A stretch of 64,000 nt of DNA, from the NCBI GenBank assembly GCA_017395045.1, contig JAFPWG010000027.1:62001-126000 (forward strand), given 5' to 3'. Position 1 is the first letter of the stretch. Every line of letters starts with the position of its first letter. The stretch is from Bacteroidales bacterium (GTDB lineage Bacteria; Bacteroidota; Bacteroidia; Bacteroidales; UBA932). The notes beneath the pieces were generated by a model. That model made no database searches, was not told where the DNA came from, and saw only the letters and a program-made list of their open reading frames with translations. Of the stretch, positions 1-8,763 are shown piece after piece. Both the position numbers and the translations under genes were made by a program.

Positions 1-1
1 C

Positions 2-238
2 ACGCTCGTTCCCCAGCTGGACCTCAGATACCGTTTCCTTCGCAAGAATTACGTGACTGTCCGGGCCGGATCTTTCTATCGGGACGATACCTTGAAGAAT
101 GTGTTTTCTTCCGGTTGGATCAATGCCTTCGGTGCAGAATTATCCCGTCAGTCGGTCGTCGGCCCGTTGCGGATGGCCGTCCAGTGGTGCAGTATAACCG
201 GCCTCACAGCCTACTTCTCCGTCGGTTTCGACTTTTAA
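2..238 (+). CDS. C-terminal fragment of an outer-membrane beta-barrel protein (5' end outside window)
   Basis: The reading frame is open from base 2 to the TAA at 236-238, giving about 78 residues with no upstream start in the window. The protein ends in YFSVGFDF, alternating aromatic residues with a terminal Phe, as in the last strand of BAM-assembled outer-membrane barrels. The phrase VVGPLRMAVQW before it resembles the end of BamA/Omp85-like barrels and the barrel of bacterial patatin-like phospholipases. It ends 6 bases before the start of the MscS gene, so the two are probably co-transcribed. Which barrel family it belongs to cannot be decided from this fragment. Confidence 0.6.
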   Translation, partial: TLVPQLDLRYRFLRKNYVTVRAGSFYRDDTLKNVFSSGWINAFGAELSRQSVVGPLRMAVQWCSITGLTAYFSVGFDF

Positions 239-244
239 GGACTT

Positions 245-2806
245 ATGACGATGCATTCCATCCTGAAGTATCTCGCCGTTCCGGTCGCCTGTTTGTTGCT
301 TTCACTGCCTGTCCGTTCCGCCGATCCGGAAACGGAGAGCCGGACTCCGTTGGCTACGCTGCTGGATGAGCTCAGGGTGGCCTATGCCTCCGCCATCGAG
401 TCCGATTCACTGCTGGTGAACAGTATCCAGCGGCAGGAGGAAATCGCCCGGATGCTCAAATCCGCCGATGAGGTTACCGTAATGCTTTATACCCAGCGGC
501 CAGAGTTCGCCTTCGACATGGCCTTCGCCCTGGAGAATGTCTCGCGGATCTACGCGGATTTCCAGGAAAAGGTCCGTCTGGCAAACCGTTATGTCGTAAC
601 GTCACGGGCGGGCCTGCGCCGGTATTCCCTGCTGGATGAGACTCTTCAGGAGATGTTCCAGCGTCACCCCGTTGATTCCCTCCTGGCCATGGATTCGCTT
701 CTGGTCCAGGCTGCTCCGGCCATCCTGCCGGAAGAGGACCCCGAAAAAGCGATACTGCTGGACAGTTGCCTGCATTATACCGGGATCCTGAAGGACCTGT
801 ACGGGGAATCCGTCAAGCTGGCCCTCCAGGACAGTATCTATTTCGCGGATACGGAGCGGCGCCTACAGAATGCGTATGACTATGCCCAGGCGAACTATGC
901 CGAAACCCAGAAGAACCGCTACATCGGCGGCAACGTAAACGTCGTCCATGTCCTCAAGAACTGGGGCACGTTTACCCGATACGTCAAGGATGACCTGAGG
1001 CTGCGGTACCATACGGATACCGGAATCGACAGTACCGGAGAAGGAACGTCCATCTCCCGGACCTGGAGCGGCCGCTATGTCCTCACCTATGCGGCCCTGT
1101 CGCTGATCCTCCTCCTGGCCTCGTTCCTGTTGGCAGGTTTAATCAGTTCCTTGGCCTTCAAGTATATACGTAAGGATAATGTCCGCTCGTTCAGGCCTAT
1201 CCTGTCATCCATCCTGGCCGTCCTGCTGTTTGCCGTCGGTGTCCTTCTGGTCAAGTCGGACCGAACCAATCCCTATTGGCGGATGGCCTACCAGCTGCTC
1301 AGCCAGTTCTCCTGGCTCACGCTTGCAATCTTCATCTCCCTGCTGATCCGGATCAAGGGAAGCCAGGCGAAGGCATCCCGGAACATCTATGTCCCGACGC
1401 TGCTCCTGGCCTTCCTGTGCATCCTGATGCGTGCCGTCTTCCTTCCGGCCAGTGCGGTTCCGCTCGTCCTTCCGCCGACGTTGCTGCTGTTCATCCTCTG
1501 GCAGTCCCTGGCAAATGTCCGTTACGGAAGTGAAGTGAACCTGACGGACCTCCGGTACATGTGGGTGTCCGTTGGCGTGATGGGAGCGGCATGCGTGCTT
1601 TCCCTGGCCGGATTCTCGATGATCGGCGTCCTCCTGCTCACTTTCTGGACCTTCCAGCTGGCGCTCCTGCATACCATCACCACGCTTTATTACCTGATGA
1701 AGCGGTACTATGAGGACAGGGTTCTCCGCCGGAAGGCGCGCTACCTCGTGGACAATCCCAAGCTTCCGCTTCCGCTGGACGACAAGAATGCATTCATCGA
1801 GGTCACTTGGTTCTACGACCTGCTCCGGATGGTCGTCGTCCCGCTGGCCACCCTCGTTTCCTTCCCCCTGAGCATCCTGCTCACCTCCCGTGCATACCAG
1901 CTCTCCCTGACCGGCGCTGACCTGATGCGGCATCCTTTTATCCAGGGGTATGACTCGCTGAATCTGTCCAAGGTGCTGCTTGTCATCGGGCTCTTCTTCG
2001 TCTTCCGGTACTTGATCTATGTGATGAAGGGTCTTTTCCGCGTCTTCAAACTCCGCGGAATCATTGAGAAGCGGGGGGATGCGGAAGCCCCGCTCAAGGA
2101 GTCCGACGTGAACCTGAGCCTTTCCAATACGATCATTACCCTGTTTGGCTGGCTGTTATACGCCATTATCTCCCTGGCCATCCTGAGCATTCCGACCAAG
2201 GCCATCACCTACATCTCCACGGGTCTTGCCGCCGGCGTCGGTTTTGCACTCAAGGACTTGATCAACAACTTCTTCTATGGCATCCAGCTGATGGCCGGAC
2301 GCATCCGGGTGGGGGATAAGATCTCCTGTGACGGCGTCCGGGGCATCGTCAAGCGCGTAAGCTACCAGACCACGCAGGTGGAGGATGAGGACGGTTCCCT
2401 GATCGCATTCACCAATACGGACCTGTTCACCAAGAAGTTCCGGAACCTGAATACCGGCCGGAACTACGAATTCATCAAGATGCCCGTCAGCGTCAAGTAC
2501 GGAACAGACATCGCCCTGGCCCGGAAAGTCATCCTGGAGGCGATCGAGCCCCTGATGACCAAGGACAAGAACGGCCGCGACGTCGTGGACCCGTCCTTCC
2601 CGGTGGATGTCCGTTTTGACGGTTACGGAGACAGTTCCGTGAACCTTGTGGTTGCCCTTTACACGACGGTGGAGACCCACTACACGTTCCCTGCCCGTGC
2701 CAAGGAGGCAATCTACAACGCTTTTTACAAGAACGGCATCGAGATTCCGTTCCCGCAGCGCGACCTGTATCTCAAGTCCGTCCCTGCGGAGAAGGGAAAG
2801 CACTGA
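245..2806 (+). CDS. large MscS-family mechanosensitive ion channel
   Basis: This 853-residue protein should form a tension-gated channel in the inner membrane that releases solutes on osmotic downshock. It starts with a signal peptide (about residues 1-25, ending VRSAD). A long periplasmic, helical N-terminal region follows to about residue 275, then several hydrophobic segments. The MscS pore helix and beta domain occupy about residues 620-850. The Gly/Ala-rich pore helix GLAAGVGFALKD, then NNFFYGIQL and RIRVGDKI, match the MscS signature. Its size is closer to the large MscK/MscM-like channels than to the 286-residue E. coli MscS. A second in-frame ATG lies at 251, so the start could be two codons later. 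It is convergent with the lipoate ligase gene, with 5 bases between stops and no visible terminator. Confidence 0.88.
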   Translation: MTMHSILKYLAVPVACLLLSLPVRSADPETESRTPLATLLDELRVAYASAIESDSLLVNSIQRQEEIARMLKSADEVTVMLYTQRPEFAFDMAFALENVSRIYADFQEKVRLANRYVVTSRAGLRRYSLLDETLQEMFQRHPVDSLLAMDSLLVQAAPAILPEEDPEKAILLDSCLHYTGILKDLYGESVKLALQDSIYFADTERRLQNAYDYAQANYAETQKNRYIGGNVNVVHVLKNWGTFTRYVKDDLRLRYHTDTGIDSTGEGTSISRTWSGRYVLTYAALSLILLLASFLLAGLISSLAFKYIRKDNVRSFRPILSSILAVLLFAVGVLLVKSDRTNPYWRMAYQLLSQFSWLTLAIFISLLIRIKGSQAKASRNIYVPTLLLAFLCILMRAVFLPASAVPLVLPPTLLLFILWQSLANVRYGSEVNLTDLRYMWVSVGVMGAACVLSLAGFSMIGVLLLTFWTFQLALLHTITTLYYLMKRYYEDRVLRRKARYLVDNPKLPLPLDDKNAFIEVTWFYDLLRMVVVPLATLVSFPLSILLTSRAYQLSLTGADLMRHPFIQGYDSLNLSKVLLVIGLFFVFRYLIYVMKGLFRVFKLRGIIEKRGDAEAPLKESDVNLSLSNTIITLFGWLLYAIISLAILSIPTKAITYISTGLAAGVGFALKDLINNFFYGIQLMAGRIRVGDKISCDGVRGIVKRVSYQTTQVEDEDGSLIAFTNTDLFTKKFRNLNTGRNYEFIKMPVSVKYGTDIALARKVILEAIEPLMTKDKNGRDVVDPSFPVDVRFDGYGDSSVNLVVALYTTVETHYTFPARAKEAIYNAFYKNGIEIPFPQRDLYLKSVPAEKGKH

Positions 2807-2811
2807 TTCGG

Positions 2812-3792
2812 TTAAGCTTCCAGGAGAAGTGATGCCAGGTCTCCGGCTGCCAGGTTGTCAAAGCAGTCGGAGACCGGCTCGTTTTGGAGGGCGGCCTGCA
2901 GGTCGGAGCGGATGAATCGGCAGCCCTGAAGGACGGTTTCCAGGCGGGAAGCAGGGATGTTGCCCAGGAAATCGCCGCTGAATCGAAGGCCGTCGATGCA
3001 CCCGGCGCGCAAGGAAAAACGGGCTTCTACGGTTCCGCAAGGGTATTTCCGGGAAACGGAGAACTGAGCGGCGGGGGAGTGGCCGTAAATCCATTCCCAC
3101 GTGCGGAACTTCGCGTCGGCATCGGCTTCGATGGCGGCAAGCTGGTCCGTCGAAAGGACGATCTCCCCATCCGCTTCAGCCAATATATGCTGAAGGGCCT
3201 TCTGGAATCCGGCGATGTCGGAGAATCGGGGAAGGTAGTCTTTCAGATTCGCTACGCGGCTCCGGACGGAGGCCACGCCGGCGGCGGACAGTTTGCTCCC
3301 GGGGACGGCGAGGGCCTTCGTGAGCGTGTCGATATCCACGTCGTACATCAGCGTGCCGTGGATCATCAGCCGGTCCTTGGACAGGCGCTTGGCATAGCCT
3401 GAGCATTTGCGCCCTTCCACGAGGATGTCGTTCCGCCCGCTGAGTTCCGCGGGAACCCCGAGGGCACGCAATGCGCGGACCATCGTTTCCACATAGGCGG
3501 GGAAGTCCTTTTCCAGGTCGCGGATGCGTCCGGTAATGGTATAATTGAGATTCTGCAGGTCGTGGTACACGGCGCCGCCGCCCGTGACGCGCCGGGCGAG
3601 CGCGATGCCGTTATCTTCCAGGTACTGCAGGTTCACCTCCGCATAGGCGCTTTGGTTCAGGCCGATGATAACCGACGGCCGGTTCTGCCAGAGGTAGAAC
3701 ACCGGCTCGTCCGCTTGGAGCCGTTCCAGGCAGAATTCGTCGAACGCCATGTTGAAATGCGGGTCCGTGGATGCGTTGGTGAGGAATTTCAT
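2812..3792 (-). CDS. lplA: lipoate-protein ligase A
   Basis: The 326-residue protein activates lipoate with ATP and attaches it to a lysine of lipoyl domains such as GcvH or E2 subunits. The biotin/lipoate ligase core is clear: RRVTGGGAVYHD at residues 67-78 is the lipoate-binding loop, and the conserved lysine follows in EGRKCSGYAKR near residue 129. A C-terminal accessory domain completes the usual bacterial LplA length (about 330 residues). The ATG at 3792 is the first good start, with a weak -7 element (TAACTTCG) just upstream at 3802-3809. The gene stands alone between two divergent or convergent units. Confidence 0.92.
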   Translation of the reverse strand: MKFLTNASTDPHFNMAFDEFCLERLQADEPVFYLWQNRPSVIIGLNQSAYAEVNLQYLEDNGIALARRVTGGGAVYHDLQNLNYTITGRIRDLEKDFPAYVETMVRALRALGVPAELSGRNDILVEGRKCSGYAKRLSKDRLMIHGTLMYDVDIDTLTKALAVPGSKLSAAGVASVRSRVANLKDYLPRFSDIAGFQKALQHILAEADGEIVLSTDQLAAIEADADAKFRTWEWIYGHSPAAQFSVSRKYPCGTVEARFSLRAGCIDGLRFSGDFLGNIPASRLETVLQGCRFIRSDLQAALQNEPVSDCFDNLAAGDLASLLLEA

Positions 3793-3896
3793 TGCCGGTG
3801 GCGAAGTTACTAGTATTTTCGCGAATTGGGAAAAGTTTCTAAAAAGATTTCATTTCATCCTTCATTAAAATAAACCGATTGAAAACTTTAAGTTAA

Positions 3897-3927
3897 TTTG
3901 GATTTTTCCTTAATTCTTGTAACTTTG
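3897..3927 (+). promoter_or_regulatory. Bacteroidetes-type promoter for the iorA operon
   Basis: A -33 element TTTG at 3897-3900 is followed by exactly 19 bases and then TAACTTTG at 3920-3927. This is a perfect match to the Bacteroidetes sigma-ABfr consensus TTTG-N19-TAnnTTTG. The surrounding 130 bases are AT-rich and lie directly upstream of iorA. Confidence 0.85.
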
Positions 3928-3929
3928 TA

Positions 3930-3957
3930 CTTGGAGATCGCAACCACAGTCTCCAAG
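3930..3957 (+). promoter_or_regulatory. 5'-leader hairpin ahead of iorA
   Basis: A perfect 8-base inverted repeat, CTTGGAGA at 3930-3937 and TCTCCAAG at 3950-3957, encloses a 12-base loop. It begins right at the expected transcription start, so the mRNA would carry a hairpin at its 5' end, 10 bases before the iorA ATG. It has no U-tract, so it is not a terminator. It may stabilise the mRNA or bind a regulator. Confidence 0.5.
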
Positions 3958-3967
3958 CATTGAAACC

Positions 3968-5566
3968 ATGGAAGAGAAACGATTGCTACTGGGGGATGAA
4001 GCGCTGGCCCTGGCCGCGCTGCATGCCGGTTTAACCGGCGTCTATGCCTATCCCGGCACCCCTTCGACAGAAATCACGGAATTCATCCAGAACCATCCCC
4101 TGACCCGGGAACGCGGCATCCACTGTGACTGGAGCTGCAACGAGAAGACGGCGATGGAAGGCGCCCTGGGCGTCTCCTATGCCGGCAAGCGCGCGCTCGT
4201 GTGTATGAAACACGTGGGCATGAACGTGTGCGCTGACACTTTCGTGAACGCCGGCATGACCGGAGCCAACGGAGGCCTGGTCGTTGCGGCCTGCGACGAT
4301 CCGTCCATGCACTCCTCCCAGAATGAGCAGGATTCCCGCTTCTACGGAGCTTTCGCGATGGTCCCCGTATTCGAGCCCTCCAACCAGCAGGAGGCCTATG
4401 AAATGACCCGCTACGCCTATCCTTTTTCAGAAAGACTTCACATCCCGGTGCTGATGCGCCTCACCACCCGGATGGCCCACTCCCGGGCCGTCGTCAAGAC
4501 GCGGGAGGGCGAGCCCGAAAACGGTCTCCATTTCCCGGAAAACCCGCGCCAGTGGGTCCTTCTCCCGGCCAATGCCAAAGTCCGCAACGACCAGCTGGTC
4601 AAGGACTATCTCCATTTCGAGGAGGAGGCTGTCCGGTCACCTTTCAACCACCTGACGGAAGGTACGGACCATCGGCTCGGCATCATTGCCTGCGGCATTT
4701 CCTACAACTATCTGATGGAGAACTTCCCGGATGGCTGCCCTTATCCGGTGCTGAAGGTTTCCCAGTATCCTTTCCCGCGTGCGCTGGCCCGCAAGCTGGC
4801 GGAACAGTGTGAAAGCCTCCTGGTCCTGGAGGAAGGCCAGCCCCTCGTGGAGGAACGCCTGAACGGCGTATTCCCGCCGCAGAAGCCGGTGCACGGACGC
4901 CTGGACGGGACGCTGCCCCGGACCGGGGAACTCACCCCCGACTGTGTCCGGAAGGCCCTCGGTCTTCCCGCGCTGAAGGCTCACGCCGCCTCCGATGCGG
5001 TCGTCGCCCGTCCGCCGGCCTTGTGCCAGGGCTGCGGTCACCGCGACTTCTATACGGCGCTGAATGCCGTAATCAAGGAGTATCCCACCTCCCGCGTGTT
5101 CAGTGACATCGGCTGCTACACGCTGGGCTGGCTGGCTCCGTTCCACGCCTTCCAGACCTGCGTGGAGATGGGCGCATCCCTGACGATGGCCCAGGGGGCC
5201 GCACACAGCGGCGTCTGGCCCTCTGTCGCCGTCATCGGCGACTCCACGTTTACCCACAGCGGCATGACCGGCCTGCTGGATGCCGTCAATTCCAAGGCCG
5301 ACGTCACCCTGTGCATCTCCGACAACCTCACCACCGGGATGACCGGCGGACAGGATTCCGCCGGCACCGGCCGCCTGGAAGCCATCTGCGAGGGCATCGG
5401 TGTGGAACCGGAGCATATCCGTACCATCGTCCCGCTTCCGAAGAACTATCCCGAGATGGAGCAGGTTATCCGGGAAGAACTTGAGTATCACGGCGTCTCC
5501 GTCATCATCTGCCGCCGCGAATGCATCCAGACCGCCAAACGTCACTTAGCCGCCAAGAAACAATGA
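3968..5566 (+). CDS. iorA: indolepyruvate ferredoxin oxidoreductase, alpha subunit, without ferredoxin domain
   Basis: This 532-residue, thiamine-diphosphate-dependent subunit interconverts aryl-pyruvates plus CoA with aryl-acetyl-CoA plus CO2. The N-terminal pyrimidine-binding domain carries YPGTPSTEI near residue 28. The C-terminal TPP domain has CQGCGH near residue 354 and the Mg/TPP motif GDSTFTHSG near 424, ending around ICRRECI. Archaeal IorA continues after this point with a domain holding two 4Fe-4S clusters, but here the protein stops within about 15 residues. Electrons must therefore leave through another partner. The start is the ATG 41 bases after the promoter -7 element. It is the first gene of a tight four-gene operon and overlaps iorB by 4 bases. 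Confidence 0.9.
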   Translation: MEEKRLLLGDEALALAALHAGLTGVYAYPGTPSTEITEFIQNHPLTRERGIHCDWSCNEKTAMEGALGVSYAGKRALVCMKHVGMNVCADTFVNAGMTGANGGLVVAACDDPSMHSSQNEQDSRFYGAFAMVPVFEPSNQQEAYEMTRYAYPFSERLHIPVLMRLTTRMAHSRAVVKTREGEPENGLHFPENPRQWVLLPANAKVRNDQLVKDYLHFEEEAVRSPFNHLTEGTDHRLGIIACGISYNYLMENFPDGCPYPVLKVSQYPFPRALARKLAEQCESLLVLEEGQPLVEERLNGVFPPQKPVHGRLDGTLPRTGELTPDCVRKALGLPALKAHAASDAVVARPPALCQGCGHRDFYTALNAVIKEYPTSRVFSDIGCYTLGWLAPFHAFQTCVEMGASLTMAQGAAHSGVWPSVAVIGDSTFTHSGMTGLLDAVNSKADVTLCISDNLTTGMTGGQDSAGTGRLEAICEGIGVEPEHIRTIVPLPKNYPEMEQVIREELEYHGVSVIICRRECIQTAKRHLAAKKQ

Positions 5567-6147
5567 AAAAGGATATCATCTTAGCCGGCGTGGGAGGACA
5601 GGGAATCCTCTCCATCGCCACGGTGATCGGGGCTGCCGCCCTGGAACAGGGCCTGTACCTGAAGCAGGCCGAGGTGCACGGAATGAGCCAACGCGGGGGA
5701 GACGTACAGTCGAACCTCCGCCTTTCCTCGGCTCCCATCCACAGCGACCTGATTCCCAGGGGCGGGGCCGACCTCATCGTTTCCCTGGAGCCGATGGAGG
5801 CCCTCCGCTATCTGCCCTACCTGTCGGAGAACGGTTGGATCATCACGAATACCGTCCCGTTCAAGAATATTCCGAATTATCCGGAAATGGCTGATATCCA
5901 GGCTTCCCTGGATGCGGCCGGCCAGGTGATCGCCATCGATGTGGACGAAATCGCGAAGTCGGTCCTGTCGCCGCGCAGCGCCAACATGGTCCTTCTCGGG
6001 GCGACGGCCGCCGTGCTGGACATCCTGGATCCGGACAAGCTCCGGGACGGTATCCGCAAGGTCTTTGCCCGGAAGGGGGAGGCCATCGTAGAGACGAATG
6101 TGAAAGCGTTCGACGCCGGATATGCTTCGGCCCTCAAAAACCGTTGA
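5563..6147 (+). CDS. iorB: indolepyruvate ferredoxin oxidoreductase, beta subunit
   Basis: This 194-residue protein is the gamma-type domain of the 2-oxoacid:ferredoxin oxidoreductases and partners IorA. The N-terminal GVGGQG loop (residues 9-14) and the following EVHGMSQRGGDVQ are family signatures. The start is the ATG overlapping the iorA stop (ATGA at 5563-5566). The same frame is open further upstream, but that extension lies inside iorA. The subunit contains no iron-sulfur cysteine motif. It is followed 3 bases later by the aminotransferase, consistent with one enzyme chain acting on 2-oxoacids made by transamination. Confidence 0.92.
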   Translation: MKKDIILAGVGGQGILSIATVIGAAALEQGLYLKQAEVHGMSQRGGDVQSNLRLSSAPIHSDLIPRGGADLIVSLEPMEALRYLPYLSENGWIITNTVPFKNIPNYPEMADIQASLDAAGQVIAIDVDEIAKSVLSPRSANMVLLGATAAVLDILDPDKLRDGIRKVFARKGEAIVETNVKAFDAGYASALKNR

Positions 6148-6150
6148 CCC

Positions 6151-7461
6151 ATGAAAGAACCTCTTCCTCAAAATATACTGGACCGTCTCCTGAAGGAGAT
6201 GGACATCCGGGATATTTCCAAGACCACCATCCGCCAGTGCACGGCCCTGGGTTCCGCCCTGGAGCAGGAAGCCGGCGTGCCTTTCACCCACCTGGAGATC
6301 GGCGTTCCCGGCATCGCCGCCTGTCCGTTCGGCATCGAGGCGCAGAAAAAGGCGCTGGACAGCGGAATCGCCTCCATCTATCCCGTCATCAACGGCCTTC
6401 CTGAACTGAAACGGAACGCGTCCCGTTTCCTGAAGGCATTCGTGGACGTGGACGTGGACCCGAAGTGCATCGTTCCCACCGTCGGCTCCATGCAGGCCAG
6501 TTTCAACCTGGTGATGGAATGTTCCCAGCTGGATCCCCGGAAGGATACCATCCTGTATATCTGCCCCGGTTTCCCGCCGCACGGGCGTCAGCCGGACATC
6601 CTGGGCGTCAAGAACATCCTGTTCGACATCTATGACTACCGTGCGGAGAAACTGCGCCCGAAACTGGAGTCCTACCTGAATCAGGGGAACATCGCCGCCA
6701 TCCTCTATTCGAATCCGAACAATCCGGCCTGGATCTGCCTGACCGAGGACGAACTCCGGACCATCGGCGAATGCGCCACGGAATATGATTGCATCATCCT
6801 GGAGGACATGGCCTACCTGTGCATGGACTTCCGCAAGGATATGTCCGTACCCTTCGAGCCTCCGTTCCAGCCTACTGTAGCCAAGTACACGGACAACTAT
6901 GTCCTGATGCTGTCCGGCTCCAAGATCTTCAGTTATGCGGGAGAGCGGATTGCCGTTGCCTGCATTTCCAACGAGCTTTTCAAGCGGGAGTATCTTTCGC
7001 TTCGCGAGCGGTACGGCATTGGTACGTTCGGTGACAACTTCATCCTGAACTTCCTGTACGTGTCGTCTTCCGGCACGTCCCATTCGGCCCAGTATGCCCT
7101 GTCTGCCATGATGGAGGCCGCGGTGGAAGGAAAGTACAATTTCGTGAAGGAAGTGCGCGAGTATGGCATGCGGTCCCACCGGTCCCGGCAGATTTTCGAC
7201 AAGCACGGTTTCCACTTGGTCTATGACAAGGACATGGAGCAGACCATCAGCGACGGATTTTTCTATACCGTAGGCTATAAGGACCTGGACAACCGGGAAC
7301 TCCTGGAGGGTCTCCTGCGCTGCGGGATCATCGCCATCGCCCTCAATACGACGGGAAGCGGCCAATGCGGGGTGCGGGTATGCGTGTCCAGGCTCGTGTC
7401 GGACGAGGATTTCCAGCGGTTGGATGAGCGCTTAGGCTATTTCGAGGAACTGTTTAAATAA
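6151..7461 (+). CDS. class I/II PLP-dependent aminotransferase, probably aromatic
   Basis: The 436-residue protein is a fold-type I aminotransferase. SNPNNPAW near residue 188 is the conserved Asn-Pro segment, and SGSKIFSYAGERI near residue 255 holds the Schiff-base lysine. Sitting 3 bases after iorB and 6 bases before a CoA-transferase, it most likely interconverts aromatic amino acids with the aryl-pyruvates used by IorAB. The substrate cannot be read from the sequence, so the aromatic assignment is by context. Length and domain order are complete. Confidence 0.8.
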   Translation: MKEPLPQNILDRLLKEMDIRDISKTTIRQCTALGSALEQEAGVPFTHLEIGVPGIAACPFGIEAQKKALDSGIASIYPVINGLPELKRNASRFLKAFVDVDVDPKCIVPTVGSMQASFNLVMECSQLDPRKDTILYICPGFPPHGRQPDILGVKNILFDIYDYRAEKLRPKLESYLNQGNIAAILYSNPNNPAWICLTEDELRTIGECATEYDCIILEDMAYLCMDFRKDMSVPFEPPFQPTVAKYTDNYVLMLSGSKIFSYAGERIAVACISNELFKREYLSLRERYGIGTFGDNFILNFLYVSSSGTSHSAQYALSAMMEAAVEGKYNFVKEVREYGMRSHRSRQIFDKHGFHLVYDKDMEQTISDGFFYTVGYKDLDNRELLEGLLRCGIIAIALNTTGSGQCGVRVCVSRLVSDEDFQRLDERLGYFEELFK

Positions 7462-7467
7462 TTCAGC

Positions 7468-8763
7468 ATGAAGTATGTAAGTGCCGATGAGGCCGTCAAG
7501 CTGGTCCGTTCCGGCGACACCGTCTGCTGTCAGGGAAGCACTTCGGTGCCGGTCCTGCTGCAGGAGGCGCTGGCGCGCCGCCATGCGGAACTGCGGGATG
7601 TACAGATCGTCTCCGGTTTCAACGTGACGACGGCCGAGGCCCCGTTCTGCAAGCCCGAATACAAGGATTCCTTCCTGGTGAACAGCATCTTCCTGTGCGC
7701 GGACCAGCGGAAGCACGTGGCTGCCGGTTACGGCAGCATGACACCCTGTTTCCTGGGCGAGGTCCCGGGCCTGTTCCGCAACGGGGAACTGCCCATCGAC
7801 GTGGCTTTCATCAACTGCTCCCTGCCGGATGAAAACGGCTACTGCAGTTACGGCATTTCCGCCGACATCTCGGTGGCCGCCGTGGAAACCGCCCGCGTCG
7901 TGATCGCGCAGGTGAACAAGAGCATTCCGTACCTGTACGGCGAGTGTCTGATCCACGAGTCGAAGATCGACGCGGCCGTCCTGTGCGACGTGCCTCCGGT
8001 CGCGATGGAATTCGGGGAGCCTACCCCCATCGAGGCCGCCATCGGCGCCAACGTGGCGAACGAAATCCCGGACGGAGCGACGCTTCAGATCGGTGTAGGA
8101 GGCATTCCGAATGCGATCCTGAACGGCATCAAGCATCATCGGCATCTGGGCCTCCATACCGAGGCGATGACCGACGGAGTCATCCGTCTTATCAAGGAAG
8201 GCGTGATTGACAATTCCCTCAAGAAGGTCCATCCGGGCATCAGCGTCGCCTCGCTGGCCCTGGGCTCGAAGGGAATGTACGAGTTCATCGACCACAACAA
8301 GGACATGCGTTTCTTCGACGTGGCCTATACGAACGATCCGTTCCGGATTGCCCGGAATCCCCGGGCCTGCGCCATCAATTCCGCCATCGAGGTGGACCTG
8401 ACCGGTCAGATCTGTGCCGACTCCATCGGCGAGATGATCTTCTCCAGCGTGGGCGGCCAGCACGATTTCATGTACGGGGCGGCCCTTTCCGAAGGGGGAA
8501 AGACCTTCATCGCCCTCCCTTCCCGGACGGCGAAGGGAAAGGCGAAGATCGTCGCGAACCTGGCCCCTGGCGCCGGTGTCGTGACCACCCGTTTCCAGAC
8601 CCAGTACGTGGCTACGGAGTACGGTATCGTGTATCTACGCAACAAGAGCCTCGCCCAACGGGCCAAGGCTCTCATTTCGATTGCGCATCCGGATGACCGC
8701 GAGGAACTTGAAAAAGCTGCCTGCAAACGGTTCGGATACAGTTTCCTGCGCTTGAAGGACTAG
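7468..8763 (+). CDS. acetyl-CoA hydrolase/transferase family CoA-transferase
   Basis: The 431-residue protein belongs to the Cat1/4-hydroxybutyrate CoA-transferase group. GVGGIPNAIL is the glycine-rich CoA-binding turn, and AINSAIEVDLTGQ carries the catalytic glutamate (Glu308) that forms the glutamyl-CoA thioester. In this operon it probably moves CoA between aryl-acetates and acetate or another acid. It would thereby either release the product of IorAB or activate aryl-acetate for it, a job done by a phenylacetate-CoA ligase in some related loci. Its TAG stop overlaps the TAG stop of the convergent decarboxylase gene within the palindrome CTAG (8760-8763). Confidence 0.85.
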   Translation: MKYVSADEAVKLVRSGDTVCCQGSTSVPVLLQEALARRHAELRDVQIVSGFNVTTAEAPFCKPEYKDSFLVNSIFLCADQRKHVAAGYGSMTPCFLGEVPGLFRNGELPIDVAFINCSLPDENGYCSYGISADISVAAVETARVVIAQVNKSIPYLYGECLIHESKIDAAVLCDVPPVAMEFGEPTPIEAAIGANVANEIPDGATLQIGVGGIPNAILNGIKHHRHLGLHTEAMTDGVIRLIKEGVIDNSLKKVHPGISVASLALGSKGMYEFIDHNKDMRFFDVAYTNDPFRIARNPRACAINSAIEVDLTGQICADSIGEMIFSSVGGQHDFMYGAALSEGGKTFIALPSRTAKGKAKIVANLAPGAGVVTTRFQTQYVATEYGIVYLRNKSLAQRAKALISIAHPDDREELEKAACKRFGYSFLRLKD

